From contig JANPLI010000105.1 of assembly GCA_031426455.1 (NCBI GenBank), positions 1-64,000 of the forward strand: a DNA stretch of 64,000 bases, in the 5' to 3' direction. Source of the DNA: JANNMJ01 sp031426455. Its GTDB lineage: Bacteria > Bacteroidota > Bacteroidia > Cytophagales > Hymenobacteraceae. The stretch's first letter is position 1; every line of letters begins with the position of its first letter. The notes under the pieces were generated by a model, which was not told where the DNA came from, did not search any database, and was given only the letters and a program-made list of their open reading frames with translations. Positions 8,491 through 16,355 of this stretch are shown piece by piece. The position numbers and the translations under genes were made by a program.

Positions 8491-9876
8491 TTGAAAAAAA
8501 ACCACCCTTTCGGCTGGGCTGCCATCTCGTTGCTGCTGCTACCCACCGGGTTGTTCGCGCAAGCGCCTACCCCTGCTGAAGCCGCCTTGGCCCCACCCCC
8601 GGCACCTGCGTCCGCCACCGAATTACGCTACAACCTGACGCCTGACGGCAAGCAGTTCTTCCGGATCACGCTGCTGAACCAGACGTGGGTACGCTTCAAC
8701 GACTCGAACCCCGGCACCGTGGTCAACAGCGAACCCACCGCCCAAACGCTGGACATTGGCCTGCGCCGTACGCGCATCCAACTTTTCGGGCAAATTGCGC
8801 CCCGCACCACGCTTTACTTCCAGTTCGGGCAAAACAACTTCAACTACCTCAGTGCCAACGCGGGTAACCGCAAAGTGCAGGCCTTTTTCCACGACGCGCT
8901 GGGGCAGTACCGGGTGCTGGACAAAGGCCCGAACTACCTCGACCTCGGGGCCGGCCTGACGATTATGAACGGGCTTTCGCGGTTCTCGCAGCCGTCCGTG
9001 GCCACCATTATGAGCCTCGATGTGCCGGTTTTTGCGCAGGCCACCGTCGATCAAACCGATTCCTTTTCGCGCAAGCTTTCCGTCTATGCCCACGGCCAGG
9101 CAGGCCCCCTGGATTACCGCGCCGTCGTCAGCGATCCCTTCCCGATTCAAACCAACGGGGCCACGCCGCCGCTCATCGGTCCGAACGCCACGTTTGCCAC
9201 CACCGGCCACACGAAGCAGTTCCAGGGTTTTTTCAAGTATAATTTCTTCGAACACGAATACTCCTCCGCCCCCGGCTACGAAACCGGTACCTATCTGGGT
9301 AAGAAGAAAGTACTGAACCTGGAGGGTGGTTTCATCACGCAGCGAAACGCTACGTTCACGCGCCAGCCCGACCAGCCCGACACTACGTTTCACCGCCTGA
9401 ACCTGTGGAGCGTGGCCGCCTTCGCCGACCTGCCCATCGGCACCGACGGAGCCGCCCTGAACGCCTACGCGGGCTTTTTCGACCTCGACTACGGCCCCGG
9501 CTACCTGCGCTTCAACGGCATTATGAACCCGGCCAACGGCGTCAACAACGGCGCGGGCGCGGCCACCACCGGGAATGCGTTCCCGATGTTCGGCACGGGC
9601 CTGACTTACTATGGCCAGGTAGGCTACCTGCTACCCCAACACCTGCTCGGCGACCACGGCGGGCAACTGCTACCCTACGGCACCTTTCAGTTGGGCCGCT
9701 ACGACCGGCTGCACCACGAAGCAATGACCGTCTTCGACCTGGGGCTGAACTGGCTTCTGAGCGGCCACCGTTCGAAACTGACCGTCGATTACCAAAACCG
9801 CCCCACGTACACGCCCACGCTGGTCCGCGACGGCCGGCGCGGGTCCGTGACGCTACAATATCAAGTGTTTATCTAG
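8491..9876 (+). CDS. porin-like outer-membrane beta-barrel protein
   Basis: I prefer the TTG at 8491 because it gives a normal signal peptide (MKKNHPFGWAAISLLLLPTG then LFAQ); the frame extends a few codons upstream. The mature part shows alternating short strands with aromatic girdles (LRRTRIQLFGQIAPRTTLYF, LNLEGGFITQ, SKLTVDYQNRP) and ends LQYQVFI, a typical terminal barrel strand. The layout recalls phosphate-selective porin O/P-type proteins of Bacteroidota, though no phosphate-specific residues can be assigned. It stands alone, with an inverted repeat about 30 bp downstream. Confidence 0.75.
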   Translation: MKKNHPFGWAAISLLLLPTGLFAQAPTPAEAALAPPPAPASATELRYNLTPDGKQFFRITLLNQTWVRFNDSNPGTVVNSEPTAQTLDIGLRRTRIQLFGQIAPRTTLYFQFGQNNFNYLSANAGNRKVQAFFHDALGQYRVLDKGPNYLDLGAGLTIMNGLSRFSQPSVATIMSLDVPVFAQATVDQTDSFSRKLSVYAHGQAGPLDYRAVVSDPFPIQTNGATPPLIGPNATFATTGHTKQFQGFFKYNFFEHEYSSAPGYETGTYLGKKKVLNLEGGFITQRNATFTRQPDQPDTTFHRLNLWSVAAFADLPIGTDGAALNAYAGFFDLDYGPGYLRFNGIMNPANGVNNGAGAATTGNAFPMFGTGLTYYGQVGYLLPQHLLGDHGGQLLPYGTFQLGRYDRLHHEAMTVFDLGLNWLLSGHRSKLTVDYQNRPTYTPTLVRDGRRGSVTLQYQVFI

Positions 9877-9908
9877 ATCAACTGTCCGAAACCGCGCCTG
9901 CCACAGAC

Positions 9909-9944
9909 GCCTGGTGCAGAAGCGGATTATTACCTGCACCAGGC
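9909..9944. terminator. perfect 11-bp inverted repeat downstream of the porin
   Basis: GCCTGGTGCAG at 9909-9919 is exactly complementary to CTGCACCAGGC at 9934-9944. No T-run follows on either strand, so it is a possible RNA-stabilising hairpin or factor-dependent end rather than a canonical intrinsic terminator. Confidence 0.55.
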
Positions 9945-10018
9945 AACTGGGGCATCGGTCAGGCAATCGTTAGGCGGCTGGGGATTTTATCAATTTTCAT
10001 TTACGCACTAATATTTAA

Positions 10019-10768
10019 ATGTCATTTTCTGATCCTAAAACATCACCCCAGTGGTATGCTCGCCTTGGCGGCGTGCTTTACCTTGTCATCATCTTATTAG
10101 GCGCTTTCGCGGAGGGATTAGTCATCAACCAACTGGTCGTAGCGGGCGATGCGGTCGCCACGGCGCACAATATTCTGGCTTCGCCGGGGCTATGGCGCCT
10201 GGGCGTGGCGGCCAATGTGCTGGTGGTGGTGTGTGCGGTTCCGCTACTATGGATCGAGTATTTGTTGCTCCGGCCCGTCAGTAAAAGTCTGGTGGTGTTA
10301 GCCGTGTTGCTGAACGTGGTTTCGCTGTCGGTGGAGGCCATCAGCAAAGTGTTTTTGTTGCTGGTGCTGCCCACTTTGGAAAATGCTGATTATGGCCAGG
10401 CCTTTGGGGGCCAGCAGGTGCCGATGCTGGCGAACCTGGCGCTGAAATCACACGCCATTTCCTTCAACATTGCCCTGATTTTCTTTGGCTTCACTTGCCT
10501 GGTGAATGGATACCTCCTTCTCAAGTCGAGCTATTTCCCTAAAGCCTTAGGCATTCTACTGCAAATGGCAGGCGGTGGGTACTTGGTGGGCTGCTCGGCA
10601 GCGCTTTTTTCTCCGACCCTGGCCGATATGCTGCTTCCCGCCGTTCTGGTGCTGCCCCTGGTGGGCGAATCGTCGGTGGCCCTGTGGCTGCTGATTAAAG
10701 GAGTAAACCTCCCTAAGTGGCGGGAGTGCACCGCTTGCGCCTCCCTGCTTGAAACTGCTGACCAATGA
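10019..10768 (+). CDS. DUF4386-family integral membrane protein
   Basis: The 249-residue product is almost entirely hydrophobic, with about six or seven membrane segments and small loops. The N-terminal ARLGGVLYLVIILLGAFAEG and the central LLRPVSKSLVVLAVLLN are typical of the DUF4386 family, whose function is unknown. The gene overlaps the following response regulator by 4 bp (ATGA), which points to an operon with the two-component pair; it may be a sensor accessory or simply the first gene of a stress operon. No promoter of TAnnTTTG type was found immediately upstream. Confidence 0.8.
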   Translation: MSFSDPKTSPQWYARLGGVLYLVIILLGAFAEGLVINQLVVAGDAVATAHNILASPGLWRLGVAANVLVVVCAVPLLWIEYLLLRPVSKSLVVLAVLLNVVSLSVEAISKVFLLLVLPTLENADYGQAFGGQQVPMLANLALKSHAISFNIALIFFGFTCLVNGYLLLKSSYFPKALGILLQMAGGGYLVGCSAALFSPTLADMLLPAVLVLPLVGESSVALWLLIKGVNLPKWRECTACASLLETADQ

Positions 10769-11466
10769 ATGTTCTGCTGATCGAAGACGACCCCGCCCTG
10801 GCGCACGAACTGGCGCAGCACTTACGAAAGGAGCATTATATCTGCGAAATAGCCCGAACCGCCCGCGAAGCCTCCGAAAAGCTTTTCGTGACGCCCTACG
10901 ACTTCGTGCTGCTCGACCTGGGCTTACCCGACGCTGACGGCCTGACGCTGCTGACCGAAGCCCGGCGCCAGGAACATCAGAAGGAGACTTCCGTGATCGT
11001 ACTCTCCGCCCGCGGCTCGGTCGATGACCGCATCAATGGCCTTCGCCTGGGCGCCGACGACTACCTACCCAAGCCTTACTCCCTGCTGGAGCTTACGTTT
11101 CGGATGCAGGCCATCACCCGCCGCAAGCACGGGGTGGCCCAGGACTCGATCAGCTTCGGGCCATTTCAGTTGAACCTCGCCGACCGCACCCTTTGCCACG
11201 AAACAGCCTCCCTGGAGCTGACCCGCAAAGAATTTGATCTGCTGCACTATTTCGTCCTGCACCGGGGCCGCGTACTGACGCGCGGCCAACTCAGCGAACA
11301 TATCTGGGGCAGCGGGCGCTACGACGACGGCTACGACTCGAACTTTATCGATGTCCACGTCAAAAACCTGCGCCGCAAACTCGCCCAGGCCGACCCGACC
11401 ACCGAGTGGGTCGCCACCGTACGGGGCGTCGGATACCGGCTGGTGGTGGAAGTGGGGAGGGTTTGA
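10765..11466 (+). CDS. OmpR/PhoB-family response regulator
   Basis: The receiver domain (residues 1-118) has the acidic pair EDD near residue 7, the phosphoacceptor in FVLLDLGLPDADG, and the conserved KPYSLLEL lysine. The C-terminal winged helix shows LTRKEFDLLHYFVLHRGRVL and DVHVKNLRRKLAQADP, the DNA-binding OmpR type. It is coupled to the upstream DUF4386 gene (ATGA overlap) and precedes its cognate kinase by about 195 bp. The final residues (VEVGRV) and the TGA stop are encoded by the G/T-rich tandem array beginning near 11451. Confidence 0.95.
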   Translation: MNVLLIEDDPALAHELAQHLRKEHYICEIARTAREASEKLFVTPYDFVLLDLGLPDADGLTLLTEARRQEHQKETSVIVLSARGSVDDRINGLRLGADDYLPKPYSLLELTFRMQAITRRKHGVAQDSISFGPFQLNLADRTLCHETASLELTRKEFDLLHYFVLHRGRVLTRGQLSEHIWGSGRYDDGYDSNFIDVHVKNLRRKLAQADPTTEWVATVRGVGYRLVVEVGRV

Positions 11467-11536
11467 GGGTGGAAGGGTTTGAGGGTTTGAAGGTGGGAGG
11501 GTCTGAAGGTGGGAGAGTTTGATGGTAAAGGGTGGG
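11451..11536. repeat. tandem-unit array, G/T arm between regulator and kinase
   Basis: About nine units of 7-9 nt of the form GTTTGAGG, GTGGAAGG and TGGGAGG run from inside the regulator's last codons into the gap. The stop codon is part of a unit. An A/C-rich opposing array lies at 11609-11660. Confidence 0.9.
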
Positions 11537-11608
11537 CTGCCAATCGAATAAGTAATCATATTACCCCACACCCCTGCAATATTCTTCCAAGACGAAACAA
11601 TACCCGGC

Positions 11609-11660
11609 ACCTAACCACCGAACTATCCCATCACCACCCCACCACCTCACCACCCTCCCA
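11609..11660. repeat. tandem-unit array, A/C arm before the histidine kinase
   Basis: A/C-rich units such as CACCACCC and CACCACCT end one base before the kinase TTG start codon. Together with 11451-11536 they form a degenerate inverted pair around a loop of about 70 nt. Confidence 0.85.
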
Positions 11661-11661
11661 A

Positions 11662-13014
11662 TTGACGCTCCGCCAGAAACTGATTCTGCTCACTACCCTT
11701 TCCAAGGGGTTGATGGCGCTACTGCTGCTGCTGCTGCTGCCCGCCCTGGTGGAGCGTTTGGCCCTGGCCCACACCGACGCCGCACTGCGTGCCCAGGTGC
11801 GACAGGTGCAGGCCCGCCTGACGCGCACCGGCATCGACGAACTGCTGCCCCAAGCCGTCGCGCAGGACCGTCGGGCCCACTACGACCTCTTGCAGGACGA
11901 GTATATTGAGCTGCTACCAAGTCCCCCAAGCTCCCCCTCCGGCGGAGCTGATTTACTGGCCACCCTACCCCGCCATCGGCAGGATACGCTGGTCGATTTC
12001 CGCGTCCTGCGCCATCCGCTGCACTACCGCGGACGCGCTTACACCCTGGAAATTGGCCAGAGCATTGCTTCTGTCGAAGATATGCACGCATTGTTGCAAC
12101 GCCTGGCAGGCTGGCTCCTCGGGCTGCTGCTGATCAGTACGCTCCTGCTGGAACTGGGCGTCATCGGCGTACTGCTGCGGCCGGTAGATGCGATCGTGGC
12201 GCGCCTGCGGGCGGTGCGCGGCCCGACCGCCCCCGCCCTGCCGCCCTTGCCTACCACCACCACCGACTTTCGGTATCTGGACGCCAGCCTGCGCGGAATG
12301 CTGGCTAAAATCCGGCGCCTCTTCGAGCAGGAGCGCACCTTCATCGCCGATGCCTCGCACGAGTTGCTTACGCCCATCGCGCTGCTAAAGAACCGGTTCG
12401 AGAATATGCTCCAGGCCGAAGATCTGCCGCCGAGCGCCGAAACGCAGGTCGAAGCGTCGCTGCGCACCCTGCACCGAATGACGACCCTGCTGCGCGCGCT
12501 GCTCCTGATCTCGCGCATCGACAACGCCCAGTTTGTCCGCGACGAGCCGGTGGCGCTCGCGGCCCTACTGCGCGAAGTCGCCGACGAACTCGAAGACCCG
12601 ATCGCAGAAGCTGGCATCACCGTGGAATGGGCGCTCACGGACAGTGGCGGCGCCCCGTTCACGGTGGCGCCCGCCAACCGGGCACTGCTGTTTACACTCT
12701 TCTTCAACCTTTTCAACAACGCCATCAAGTACAATCAGCCGCAGGGGGGCAGCATCCGCCTGACCGGCCACTCCACCCCGGAAGGCGCTTACCGGCTGCG
12801 GATCCAAAACACCGGGCAGCGGATTCCCCCCGACCAACTGCCGCACCTTTTCGAGCGTTTTCACCGCTTCGACCCCACCGGCCAGGCGACGGGTTACGGC
12901 CTGGGTTTGGCCGTCGTGCGGAGTGTGGCGCGGTTTCACCAGATTGGGTTGAGCGCCGAATCGACCGACGCCGCCACCACCATCCATCTGCGGCTGCCGG
13001 CACCGCGCGCCTAG
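11662..13014 (+). CDS. sensor histidine kinase (HAMP/HisKA/HATPase)
   Basis: I chose TTG 11662, giving MTLRQKLILLTTLSKGLMALL, because the longer frame upstream only translates the repeat arrays. Two membrane helices (residues about 14-34 and 150-175) flank an extracytoplasmic sensor region of about 115 residues. A HAMP-like linker, the HisKA phosphoacceptor (IADASHELLTPIALLKNRFE) and HATPase motifs follow (NLFNNAIKYNQ, GYGLGLAVVRSVARFH). It is the cognate kinase of the regulator at 10765. The signal it senses is unknown. Confidence 0.92.
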   Translation: MTLRQKLILLTTLSKGLMALLLLLLLPALVERLALAHTDAALRAQVRQVQARLTRTGIDELLPQAVAQDRRAHYDLLQDEYIELLPSPPSSPSGGADLLATLPRHRQDTLVDFRVLRHPLHYRGRAYTLEIGQSIASVEDMHALLQRLAGWLLGLLLISTLLLELGVIGVLLRPVDAIVARLRAVRGPTAPALPPLPTTTTDFRYLDASLRGMLAKIRRLFEQERTFIADASHELLTPIALLKNRFENMLQAEDLPPSAETQVEASLRTLHRMTTLLRALLLISRIDNAQFVRDEPVALAALLREVADELEDPIAEAGITVEWALTDSGGAPFTVAPANRALLFTLFFNLFNNAIKYNQPQGGSIRLTGHSTPEGAYRLRIQNTGQRIPPDQLPHLFERFHRFDPTGQATGYGLGLAVVRSVARFHQIGLSAESTDAATTIHLRLPAPRA

Positions 13015-13057
13015 AGCGGTTCGGCCACGGTAGCTAGCCACCGTGGCCGAACTCGAA

Positions 13058-13828
13058 CTATACCGCCACCGACACCTGCGCTTCGGCCAGGGCGACTTCC
13101 AGGGCGACTTCCAGGGCAGGGATGCAGGCCGCGAGCTGTTCGTAGGATTCGATGACGAAATACGTGTCCTGCATCCGATCCTTGACGTAGGGCGTGGCCA
13201 GAATCGCCGGCACGTCGAAAGGACGCCGGGTGGGCGCATCGCTCAGGCAAAACTGCGTTTCGCCGGCCGACGACAGGATGCCCGCGCCGTAAATACGCAG
13301 CCCGCCAGCTTCCGTGATCAGCCCAAACTCCACCGTAAACCAGTAGAGGCGCGATAACAGCTCCACGGCTTGCGCATCGGCCAGATGACGTAGCGCCAGC
13401 GCCCCGAGCGCTTGCAGGAAATCGGCAAAAAACCGGTCGGTCAGCAGCGGCACGTGGGCGAACACATCGTGGAACATATCCGGCTCTTCGAGGTAATCGA
13501 GCTGCGCCGGCGTCCGCAACCAGGTGGTAGCCGGAAAGCGCCGCTGGGCCAGCAGCTCGAAAAACGTGCGGTCGTCCACGATGCCGGGTACGGCCACCAG
13601 CGTCCAGCCCGTGGCCTGCGCCAGGCGGGGATTTACGACGGCAAAATCCGGAATTCGGGTCGGCTGAAAATCGACGCGCGGCAGGCCCTCCAGAAACCGG
13701 CACGAAGCCACCGCCGGCAGCACGCGCAGCTGGCGGTCAAAAAGGGTCTGCCAGACCCACTGGTCGTCGGCGGTGTAGCGGGCATATTCCTGCTGAAGAA
13801 GAACGGAAGCGGAAGCGGACATCATCAT
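13058..13828 (-). CDS. phhA: phenylalanine 4-monooxygenase
   Basis: The 256-residue enzyme matches the monodomain bacterial phenylalanine hydroxylases. The iron ligands are visible as two His in DMFHDVFAHVPLL (residues about 120 and 125) and one Glu in YWFTVEFGL (about 167). It converts L-Phe to L-Tyr using tetrahydropterin and O2. Three ATG codons lie in a row at the start (13828, 13825, 13822); the first overlaps the TGA of an upstream leader ORF (TGATG), implying translational coupling. Near the C-terminus an in-frame repeat gives ALEVALEVALAEA. It is transcribed from a TAnnTTTG promoter at 14010 through a leader with a terminator hairpin. Confidence 0.95.
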   Translation of the reverse strand: MMMSASASVLLQQEYARYTADDQWVWQTLFDRQLRVLPAVASCRFLEGLPRVDFQPTRIPDFAVVNPRLAQATGWTLVAVPGIVDDRTFFELLAQRRFPATTWLRTPAQLDYLEEPDMFHDVFAHVPLLTDRFFADFLQALGALALRHLADAQAVELLSRLYWFTVEFGLITEAGGLRIYGAGILSSAGETQFCLSDAPTRRPFDVPAILATPYVKDRMQDTYFVIESYEQLAACIPALEVALEVALAEAQVSVAV

Positions 13829-13887
13829 CAAAAAAAGTTGGGGTTTGGGTAAAAAAAAGCCTGCCTCCGGGGTGGGAAGCAGGCCAT
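13828..13887 (-). CDS. putative Phe-rich leader peptide of phhA
   Basis: This 19-codon ORF reads MACFPPRRQAFFYPNPNFF, with five Phe and one Tyr codon, and its TGA overlaps the phhA ATG. Its 5' half encodes the terminator hairpin stem (13859-13884) and the terminator U-run encodes an FF pair. Its ATG lies in the arm of a perfect 7-bp inverted repeat (13885-13903). The arrangement is that expected of translation-controlled attenuation responding to charged tRNA-Phe/Tyr. Because a U-run always gives Phe in one frame, part of the Phe content may be coincidental. Confidence 0.55.
   Translation of the reverse strand: MACFPPRRQAFFYPNPNFF
13851..13884 (-). terminator. intrinsic terminator in the phhA leader (attenuator candidate)
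   Basis: On the minus strand GCCTGC and GCAGGC pair, with an inner TCC/GGA, and are followed by eight T residues. It lies between the promoter at 14010 and the phhA start, so it must be bypassed for expression. Confidence 0.75.
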
Positions 13888-13903
13888 TGCAATAACTGCA
13901 ATG
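13885..13903. promoter_or_regulatory. perfect inverted repeat over the leader start codon
   Basis: CATTGCA-ATAAC-TGCAATG is a perfect 7-bp inverted repeat. In the RNA it would hide the leader ATG; as DNA it could be an operator. Both readings are inference. Confidence 0.5.
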
Positions 13904-14009
13904 CAGACGGGACAGGAACTCAGCCGGGCCACGCCAACGCCACTTCGCACCGGATGGGTGCGGACGTATAAAGGCGGTAATAACGGCGGGCGACGGTTGC
14001 CATCGGAGG

Positions 14010-14017
14010 CAAATGTA
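14010..14017 (-). promoter_or_regulatory. Bacteroidota -7 promoter box for phhA leader
   Basis: The minus strand reads TACATTTG, matching TAnnTTTG. It predicts a transcript starting near 14003 with about 175 nt of leader before phhA. Confidence 0.6.
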
Positions 14018-14069
14018 AGCACAACGGCGGTAATGCTGGCGGCGGCCCCCAACAACACAGAGCCGTTCA

Positions 14070-14147
14070 GTTTTGGGTATTGGACGTTTGGTGTTGAGCG
14101 CTTGGTATTGGGTATTGGGTGTTGGGTATTGGGCGTTCGGCGTTGGT
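14070..14147. repeat. strict heptamer array, G/T arm
   Basis: Eleven consecutive 7-nt units of the form nnTTGGG (for example TATTGGG, TGTTGGG, CGTTCGG) run without a break in phase. The arm opposes the A/C heptamer array at 14170-14218 across a 22-nt centre. It lies in the divergent region between phhA and the gene at 14341. Confidence 0.95.
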
Positions 14148-14169
14148 CCACTGAATACCCTGTTTTAAG

Positions 14170-14218
14170 CGCCCAAAACCTAATACCCAAGGCCTAAAAC
14201 CTGATACCTAAAACCAAG
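14170..14218. repeat. strict heptamer array, A/C arm
   Basis: Seven consecutive 7-nt units begin with CC and mostly end in A (for example CCTAATA, CCTAAAA, CCTGATA). They are the approximate reverse complement of the 14070-14147 units. Confidence 0.95.
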
Positions 14219-14340
14219 GTCCATTACTTAACGGCTTCGACCTGCCAACGTCACCTTTCGGCCGGGTTTTCCGTTGGCGCAGGCAGGCAAGGTCGCTACA
14301 TGGGTAGCTTCCTGGTTTTTCGCCCCCTACCCCCTTTCTG

Positions 14341-14820
14341 ATGACGGCCTCTACCCTCTTCAATCTGCTGGCCCGCACGGCGCGCGCTGGCGGATCCATT
14401 GCCCGGCTGGGCAGCATCAACCTGTTGCGTATCAGCCGTCTGGCGCTCAAAACCGCTGAAGACGTGGTACGCGAAGAAATACAGGCCGGGCGCGTCGGAC
14501 CGCTCGCCACCAAAATGGCTGGCCACGCCCGCCACGCCCTCACCGACAAGCTCACCAAGCGCCTACTGGCGGTTCTGCTGCTGCGGTTAGGCATCGAAAG
14601 TGCGCTGGCCAGCACCGTGGTCGGGCTGCTGCTGCCGTTCGTGCTGGAATACGCCGTCCGCCGGTTGGCCCGTACGCCCGCCTGGGAACGCCTGAAGGCC
14701 CGCGAAGACATAGGGCGCGTCCGGCAACAGGTTAGCGCCCACCTGCAAACGGGCTGGCAGCGACTACGGCCCACCCCAGCAGCCACCCCACCCGCGCGCC
14801 CAGAGACGGCTACAGAATAA
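14341..14820 (+). CDS. hypothetical protein with a hydrophobic central segment
   Basis: The 159-residue product has an amphipathic, basic N-terminal half and one strongly hydrophobic segment of about 25 residues (ASTVVGLLLPFVLEYAV) near residue 95. A charged helix and a Pro/Ala-rich tail follow. I do not recognise the family. It is rich in Arg/Leu/Ala and lacks Cys. Its 3' end overlaps the convergent hslU stop by 11 bp. Coding is supported by frame length, codon bias like that of the neighbours and absence of a better frame. Confidence 0.6.
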   Translation: MTASTLFNLLARTARAGGSIARLGSINLLRISRLALKTAEDVVREEIQAGRVGPLATKMAGHARHALTDKLTKRLLAVLLLRLGIESALASTVVGLLLPFVLEYAVRRLARTPAWERLKAREDIGRVRQQVSAHLQTGWQRLRPTPAATPPARPETATE

Positions 14821-16249
14821 ACTGACTCACATCGCGTTGCTGCACCAGCGCGCTCAGGCGCTCGCGCACCATTTCGGCCGTCACGCTGAACGCCGCGCCC
14901 GCGGGCAGTACATCGGGCACGTCGAAAAGCAGGTCGCTCAGCAACCGGCTCATCACCGTTTGCAGTCGGCGAGCACCGATATTTTCCAGGTCGGCGTTGA
15001 GCTGAAAAGCCACCCGCGCCAGCTCGCGCAGGGCGCCGTCCTCGAAAGTAAGCGTGACGTTTTCCGAAGCCAGCAGGGCTTCGTACTGCCGCGTCAGCGC
15101 GTTTTTGGGCGTTTGCAGAATCTGGTAAAAATCATCTTCCGACAACGCCTGCAACTCTACCCGAATCGGGAAACGCCCTTGCAGCTCCGGAATCAAGTCG
15201 CTGGGCTTGCTGACGTGAAACGCCCCCGCCGCGATGAACAGGATGTGGTCGGTACGCAGCACGCCGTACTTGGTATTCACGCTGGAGCCTTCCACGATGG
15301 GCAGCAGGTCGCGCTGCACGCCCTCGCGGCTCACGTCCGGACCGCGCCCACTGCCACTGCCCGCGCCACCATTGGCCACTTTGTCGATCTCGTCGATGAA
15401 GATGATACCGGCATTTTCGGCGTGGCGCAGAGCTTCCTCCTTTACTTCATCCATATCGATGAGTTTGGCGGCTTCCTCGTCGAGCAGCAGCTTGCGGGCT
15501 TCCGCCACGCTCACTTTGCGGGTGCGCGGGCGGCGCGGCATCATTCCGCCGAGCATTTCCTGCAAGCCCTGCATCGTGCTTTCGTCCATTCCCGGGGGCA
15601 TCATCATTCCCACGCTGACGGTAGTGCCGGGGTCCACGTCGATCTCGATCTTGCGGTGGTCCAGCTCACCAGCACGCAGCTTCTCGCGCAGCCGTTCGCG
15701 GGTGCGGGCGTTGAGGGCATCGTCGGGGGTCGGTTCGGCGGGGGCCTGATCATCCACTTCCGAATCGCCATTTTGGATAACGGGGAAACCCAACGGGTTG
15801 GCGCCTTTACGTGCACTTTCGGCCGGACGCACCGGCGGAATCAGCGCGTCCAGAATCCGCGTCTCCACGGCTTCGGTGGCCTGCGCCCGCACTTCCTGCT
15901 GGCGGCGCTGGCGCGTCTGATTCACGGCCTGCTCGGCCTGGTCGCGCACCATCGACTCTACGTCGCGCCCCACATAACCCACCTCCGTAAACTTCGAGGC
16001 CTCCACTTTCACAAACGGCGCATCGGCCAGCGCCGCCAGGCGGCGGGCGATCTCGGTTTTGCCCACGCCGGTAGCGCCGATGAGCAGGATATTGTTGGGC
16101 GTGATGTCGGCCTGCACATCGGCGGGCGCCTGCAGGCGGCGCCAGCGGTTGCGCAACGCAATGGCGACGTGGCGCTTGGCCTCGTGCTGGCCAATGATAT
16201 ACTGATTCAATTCGGCGACGATGCGCGCGGGGGTAAGGTCGGGAGTCAT
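14810..16249 (-). CDS. hslU: HslU ATPase/unfoldase of the HslUV protease
   Basis: The 479-residue AAA+ protein starts TPARIVAELNQYIIGQHEAK, the HslU/ClpX opening, with Walker A GATGVGKT at residues 58-65 and the pore loop region (KFTEVGYVGRDVESMVRDQ). A family-specific I-domain (residues about 110-260, acidic and Met-rich) precedes Walker B (IIFIDEIDK). It ends with the sensor-2 arginine region and the C-terminal FIL that docks into HslV. HslU unfolds substrates for the HslV peptidase, which is not in this window. The gene follows porQ in the same direction. Confidence 0.97.
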   Translation of the reverse strand: MTPDLTPARIVAELNQYIIGQHEAKRHVAIALRNRWRRLQAPADVQADITPNNILLIGATGVGKTEIARRLAALADAPFVKVEASKFTEVGYVGRDVESMVRDQAEQAVNQTRQRRQQEVRAQATEAVETRILDALIPPVRPAESARKGANPLGFPVIQNGDSEVDDQAPAEPTPDDALNARTRERLREKLRAGELDHRKIEIDVDPGTTVSVGMMMPPGMDESTMQGLQEMLGGMMPRRPRTRKVSVAEARKLLLDEEAAKLIDMDEVKEEALRHAENAGIIFIDEIDKVANGGAGSGSGRGPDVSREGVQRDLLPIVEGSSVNTKYGVLRTDHILFIAAGAFHVSKPSDLIPELQGRFPIRVELQALSEDDFYQILQTPKNALTRQYEALLASENVTLTFEDGALRELARVAFQLNADLENIGARRLQTVMSRLLSDLLFDVPDVLPAGAAFSVTAEMVRERLSALVQQRDVSQFIL

Positions 16250-16269
16250 AAATTATTTTTCATTGCGCG

Positions 16270-16355
16270 AATGAGTGATTGCGTGATTTTTTGGAGCACG
16301 TAGCAGCAGCGGCTTCCTGATCCATCACGCCATCAAAAATCACTCAATCGCTCGA
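16270..16355. repeat. inverted tandem-unit structure between porQ and hslU
   Basis: A left arm of TGAGTGAT/TGCGTGAT units (16270-16293) opposes a right arm of ATCACGC and ATCACTC units (16321-16355). The right arm contains the porQ stop (TGA at 16344-16346) and the last codons. The units resemble those at 4243-4450. Confidence 0.9.

Noticed and set aside
11509..11661. Longer start for the histidine kinase
   Set aside because: The extra codons only translate the G/T and A/C arrays (His/Thr/Pro-rich); the TTG at 11662 gives a proper membrane segment start.
14070..14218. Diversity-generating retroelement template/variable repeats
   Set aside because: There is no reverse transcriptase in the window and the arrays are non-coding tandem units rather than long near-identical repeats.
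14837..16303. 488-codon open frame opposite hslU
   Set aside because: It is a shadow of hslU, rich in His/Arg/Gly with no recognisable motif.
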